Virus record (IMG/VR): IMGVR_UViG_3300036859_000134
Location: 1 to 60,001 of that record
Source: a virus
Length of the DNA stretch: 60,001 bases
Direction: 5' to 3' (one strand)
A program made the translations under genes and the position numbers. Below the pieces are notes generated by a model. It ran no database searches, was not told the DNA's origin, and saw only the letters and a list, made by a program, of their open reading frames with translations. Positions 56,874 to 60,001 of this stretch are shown here, one piece after another (the stretch's first letter is position 1; the number at the start of each line of letters is the position of its first letter).

Positions 56874-57554
56874 ATGGCCAACAGGCAAATGGTGGGCACC
56901 AAGGTCACGACGGCCGCCACCACGCACGTCGCCAACGTGGCCGCCACGCTGGCCGGCAGTCTGCTGGTGCTGTTCGCGTACAACAGCGGCTCATTCGACA
57001 TCAGCGGCGTCACGGACAACCAGGGGAACACCTGGCAGCGGGCATACACGCCGGGGCTGATCTATTTTCAGATCTGGTACGCGCCCAACGCGGCCGCCGG
57101 CGTCACGCAGGTGACGATCACCTACGCTGGCTCTGCGAAGTCCAAGTCGATCTTCCTCGAGCGGGACGATGCAACCCCGAGTCCGCTCGACCAGATGAAG
57201 GTCGAGACGAGCCAGGGCGGTGTCACGTCTTTCTCCACCGGCAACGCGCCCGCAACGACCCAGGCTCGCACCGTGGGCATCGGCTGCCACAGCACGTTCA
57301 CCAACGACACGTCGACCTTCAGCCCGAGCGGCGGGTGGGTCGCGGTGAGCGGCTCTGGCATCACCAACGGTTCGGTGGCCGATGCAGGCGAGATGATCTA
57401 CATGCAGACGCAGGACTTCTCGTCGACTGGCGCCTACGCTTCGACGGGCACGTCGGACACCTCGGACAACATCAAGTCCTCGCTGCTGCTGTTCGATCTC
57501 GCCGCTGCGGCTGCGCCGCCGTCGTACCCGATGCGCAGCGACAACTGGTTCTAG
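56874..57554 (+). CDS. Beta-sandwich virion surface protein, 226 aa
   Basis: Ribosome site GAGGAG. Alternating strands: LLVLFAYNSGSFDISGVTDN, AAGVTQVTITYAGSAKSKSI, ARTVGIGCHSTFTNDTSTFS, IKSSLLLFDLAAAAAPPSYP. The pattern fits a concanavalin-like or immunoglobulin-like sandwich seen in phage decoration or adhesion proteins. Confidence 0.6.
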   Translation: MANRQMVGTKVTTAATTHVANVAATLAGSLLVLFAYNSGSFDISGVTDNQGNTWQRAYTPGLIYFQIWYAPNAAAGVTQVTITYAGSAKSKSIFLERDDATPSPLDQMKVETSQGGVTSFSTGNAPATTQARTVGIGCHSTFTNDTSTFSPSGGWVAVSGSGITNGSVADAGEMIYMQTQDFSSTGAYASTGTSDTSDNIKSSLLLFDLAAAAAPPSYPMRSDNWF

Positions 57555-57557
57555 GTC

Positions 57558-58499
57558 ATGGAGTGGCACCAGACGTTCAGGACCGGGCCGCGGCTGATCG
57601 CGCCGCCCCCGCCGCCCCCGGCCCCCGCGCCGGGGCCGGCTCCGCTTTCGGCGATCCTGCTGCCGGCTGGCCTGCAAGTTGGCAAGAGCGACGGCACGTC
57701 GCAGTTCACGGGCGCCTACAACGGCGCGACGCTGACTGACCCGACCGACGGTTTGGTGCGCCTTGGGCCGGTGCTGGATCCGGGGGGCAGCGGGCAGACC
57801 GTCTACATCCACCGAGTGCTGAACGGCGACACCATCATTTCCGGTGGCGTGCGCTCCGAAGAGCTCTTCGAACAGTCCTACTCTGGGATGCGCGGCACCA
57901 TCGTGCCCGGCACGCGGTGCTGCTTCGGGTTCGCGGTGCGCATCAAGGGCGGCGAGATGGAAGTCGGCGCCTCATCGAATGATGCCTTCCTCTTCCAGCA
58001 GACGCACACGCCGATGCAAGGGGACACCCAGCCGCCGCTCGCCTTTCGTTTCGCTTCCAAGGAAAGCAGCTTCACGAACACGCTGACCGTCGCCAAGGCA
58101 TGGCAGTCGAATGCTCCCGTGGCCGGTGCAACGGACAATGCCGCCCCGAATGGCGGCACCGCGTTGCTCTACCGAGGCAACCTCCCGGCCGTTGACACAT
58201 GGACGAAATTCATCGTCGATGGCGTATGGAGCTGGCAGGCATCGGACAACCCGTTCATCAACATCTATGCGTCGTTCGACGGCGGCGTCTACTCGCAGAT
58301 CGTCGCCGACGCGGGCGTCAACGACTACAACCCCGGCGGGAGCTCAGCCAACTACAGCTACCTGCGCATCGGCCTCTACAAGTGGACCACCGGGGTGTGG
58401 GCCGGCACCGATCGAATCGCGGTGTACGAAACCCCGATCTACTTTGGCCAGGGCGCCGGCCTGATCGAGAGCGCCAAAGCGGCGATGGCCGCGCTTTGA
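57558..58499 (+). CDS. Polysaccharide-lyase-like or lectin-like protein, 313 aa
   Basis: A Pro-rich N-terminal linker (residues 15-30) is followed by SGQTVYIHRVLNGDTIISGG, GMRGTIVPGTRCCFGFAVRI, KFIVDGVWSWQASDNPFINI, YLRIGLYKWTTGVWAGTDRI. These last elements (W-x-x-F, G-Y/W-K-W) are typical of heparin-lyase I/PL20-type jelly rolls. It could cleave or bind an acidic capsule. No signal peptide is seen, which fits a tail depolymerase. Confidence 0.6.
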   Translation: MEWHQTFRTGPRLIAPPPPPPAPAPGPAPLSAILLPAGLQVGKSDGTSQFTGAYNGATLTDPTDGLVRLGPVLDPGGSGQTVYIHRVLNGDTIISGGVRSEELFEQSYSGMRGTIVPGTRCCFGFAVRIKGGEMEVGASSNDAFLFQQTHTPMQGDTQPPLAFRFASKESSFTNTLTVAKAWQSNAPVAGATDNAAPNGGTALLYRGNLPAVDTWTKFIVDGVWSWQASDNPFINIYASFDGGVYSQIVADAGVNDYNPGGSSANYSYLRIGLYKWTTGVWAGTDRIAVYETPIYFGQGAGLIESAKAAMAAL

Positions 58500-58500
58500 C

Positions 58501-58716
58501 ATGGACGTTTGGGACGACTATGGCAGCGACGATGCCGCGCTCAACGAAGCGTGGCAGGACGTCGCGCTGCTCGAAGCCGTAGGTAGCGCCCCGGTGAGTG
58601 CGTTGCGCGTGATCGTGCAAGTCGCGCGCGACGCCGTGCTCTGGTTCGTCGAGCGTGCCGAGCGCATCGCTTCGTTCACCTGGGCCACGCCGCCAGCGCT
58701 GGCGCCGCCCGCCTAA
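58501..58716 (+). CDS. Small acidic helical protein, 71 aa
   Basis: MDVWDDYGSDDAALNEAWQD then VSALRVIVQVARDAVLWFVE. It is directly after the lyase-like gene with one base between. Function is unknown. Confidence 0.55.
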   Translation: MDVWDDYGSDDAALNEAWQDVALLEAVGSAPVSALRVIVQVARDAVLWFVERAERIASFTWATPPALAPPA

Positions 58717-58719
58717 GCC

Positions 58720-60001
58720 ATGAGCGCGCCAGTCGACCTGCCGCAGACCATTGAGTGGCCGTCCTGGGACGAAGGCCACGAACAGACGTGCGTACCGGTC
58801 GACTACCAGCAGTCGGACTTCCCGCAGCCCCTGCCGCCGTTCGGCGACCCGGTCGACCGCGTCAACGACGACGAGCTCGAGGACTGGTTCCCTGGGAACT
58901 TCGTAGGCGCGGACTACGACAACACGAACCCCGATCCGCCCGTGGAGGACGGGTGGCCGTGGATGTTCATCGACGACGGGTTCGATCCCGTCGGGCCGTT
59001 CCCTGATTCTTACCTGCAGGCCGATGCGCCTGCGATGGCGCGCTACGACGAGTTGGTCGAGGACGATGGCTTCGACACGACGTGCATCCCCGATGACTAT
59101 CAGCAGTCGGACAACCCGAGCAGCGTCCCCGCGCTGGCGCGATCCGACGAGCCGACGTTCGACGACGGCTTCGATCAGAGCATGGTGCCCGACAGCTATC
59201 AGCAGTCGGATACGCCAAGCCAGCGGCAGACGTTCAGCGATGACGCCGAGTTAGCGCAGGAGTACGTTACGGAGTGGTTCGCGGACCACTTCACCAACGA
59301 GGATCCGGACCCGCCGGTGCAGGACGGTTGGCCGTGGGACAGTGGTGATCACGGCTTCGACCAGGTGCCGGTGCCGGATAGCTACCAGCAGGCGAACATC
59401 TCCGTCAGCCTCGCCGGTATCGGATCTGCCGACGCGCAAGGCGTCGCGACGCTTCTGACCGGCGGCAGCCAACTCTCGGGCTCGGGTCTGGCGTCCGCCT
59501 TCGGCATCGGCACTCTGAGCGGCAACGGCGTGCAGCTCACTGGCACTGGCGTCGCGTTCGCGTCTGGCTCGGCCGCGCTCACGACGGTGAGCTCGCTGGC
59601 CGGCGCAGGCTCTGCGCAAGCCTTCGGTACCGGTTCGCTGAGCGGCAACGCTGCCGTGCTGATTGGCTCCGGCTCGGCGCTGTCCTATGGCGTCGGCACA
59701 CTGTCGACGTCCGTTGCTCTGGCTGGTACGGGCGCAGCGCCGGTGAACGGCGCCGGTGCGCTGACTGTTCGCGCGTCACTGTCCGGCACGGGCGTGGCTC
59801 TTGCCTCGGGCAGCGCCACGCTCTTGCAGGCTGGCGCGGTGCTGTCGGGAACCGGCTTCATGCGGGCCAACGGCGCGGCCGCGCTCACGACGCGTGCTTC
59901 CTTCGTCGGCAAGGGCGACATGCAGGCGTTCTCGTTCGGCATGCTGCGCACCGCCGCCGCGCTGTCGTCTGAGGCTTCGGTTCAAGCCTATGGCATCGGC
60001 C
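58720..60001 (+). CDS. Repeat-rich surface protein, 3' end outside window
   Basis: The frame is open from ATG 58720 to the window end (427 codons). The first part has five imperfect repeats of an acidic unit DDGFDxxxVPDSYQQSDxPS with two copies of PDPPVEDGWPW-type segments. The second part (from about residue 230) consists of about ten 20-21-residue repeats with the pattern LxGxGxAxAxGxGxLxxxxx (LTGTGVAFASGSAALTTVSS, LAGTGAAPVNGAGALTVRAS), like a beta-solenoid or adhesin stalk. It probably forms a fibre or coat on the particle. No match to a named family is recognised. Confidence 0.75.
   Translation, partial: MSAPVDLPQTIEWPSWDEGHEQTCVPVDYQQSDFPQPLPPFGDPVDRVNDDELEDWFPGNFVGADYDNTNPDPPVEDGWPWMFIDDGFDPVGPFPDSYLQADAPAMARYDELVEDDGFDTTCIPDDYQQSDNPSSVPALARSDEPTFDDGFDQSMVPDSYQQSDTPSQRQTFSDDAELAQEYVTEWFADHFTNEDPDPPVQDGWPWDSGDHGFDQVPVPDSYQQANISVSLAGIGSADAQGVATLLTGGSQLSGSGLASAFGIGTLSGNGVQLTGTGVAFASGSAALTTVSSLAGAGSAQAFGTGSLSGNAAVLIGSGSALSYGVGTLSTSVALAGTGAAPVNGAGALTVRASLSGTGVALASGSATLLQAGAVLSGTGFMRANGAAALTTRASFVGKGDMQAFSFGMLRTAAALSSEASVQAYGIG

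Larger units (their letters stand above)
1438..60001. mobile_element. Integrated temperate phage (right end outside window)
   Basis: Everything right of the broken phosphatase gene is phage: integrase and excisionase at the junction, Bet/exonuclease recombination genes, a repressor/Cro switch with repeated operators, DNA methyltransferases, replication genes, terminase, portal, N4-gp56 capsid, tail and internal virion proteins, and holin-like proteins. No tail tape measure or contractile-tail genes are seen. The large portal, scaffold and giant internal virion protein point to a short-tailed phage. No endolysin and no right junction are seen in the window. Confidence 0.95.

Overview
The window is high-GC DNA from a betaproteobacterium, probably of the order Burkholderiales. 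This is judged from composition, the UvrB sequence, and uvrB followed by a low-molecular-weight tyrosine phosphatase gene. About 1.4 kb of host chromosome is present at the left end. The rest (about 1440 to 60001) is one temperate phage genome integrated in the start of the phosphatase gene. Its right end lies outside the window.

Layout. (1) 1-1543: 3' part of uvrB and a truncated phosphatase gene, the left prophage junction. (2) 14774 down to 1518, minus strand: one long, tightly overlapping leftward early operon. In transcription order it holds small unknown and membrane peptides, a Bet recombinase, a PD-(D/E)XK exonuclease, an HNH protein, KTSC and DUF2303 proteins, a complete diversity-generating retroelement (DGR), more small phage proteins, an excisionase and a frameshifted tyrosine integrase. 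(3) 14810-16272: the immunity region, with five copies of one operator (GGCA-N4-TGCC), a leftward and a rightward promoter, a repressor and a Cro-like protein. (4) 16314-25886, plus strand: rightward early genes, namely small proteins, a C5-cytosine and an N6-adenine DNA methyltransferase, a possible Mom/GNAT-like protein, a replication protein, NinB, a Ref-like nuclease and a proteasome-fold protein. (5) 25978-60001, plus strand: late genes after a terminator: tRNA-Met, terminase, portal, scaffold, a CsrA-like protein, N4-gp56-type major capsid protein, adaptor and tail proteins, internal virion proteins, a 2853-residue polyvalent virion protein, holin-like membrane proteins and several adhesin or receptor-binding candidates. 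The structural set suggests a podovirus related to Bcep22/BPP-1-type phages (inference). No stretch longer than 300 bases lacks a gene.

The most interesting system is the DGR at 6317-8986. It has a reverse transcriptase, an Avd helper, one template repeat and two adjacent DUF1566-like target genes. All 18 differences between the template and the two variable repeats fall on template adenines, the signature of adenine-directed mutagenic retrohoming. Unlike BPP-1, the cassette sits in the early leftward operon and not beside tail genes, and its template lies inside the open frame of the reverse transcriptase. Other notable points are a 75-nt tRNA gene embedded in frame in the terminase small-subunit gene, a CsrA-like gene followed by a GGA-loop hairpin just before the capsid gene, a well-supported small gene overprinted inside the giant virion-protein gene, and a hairpin covering the start of a holin-like gene.
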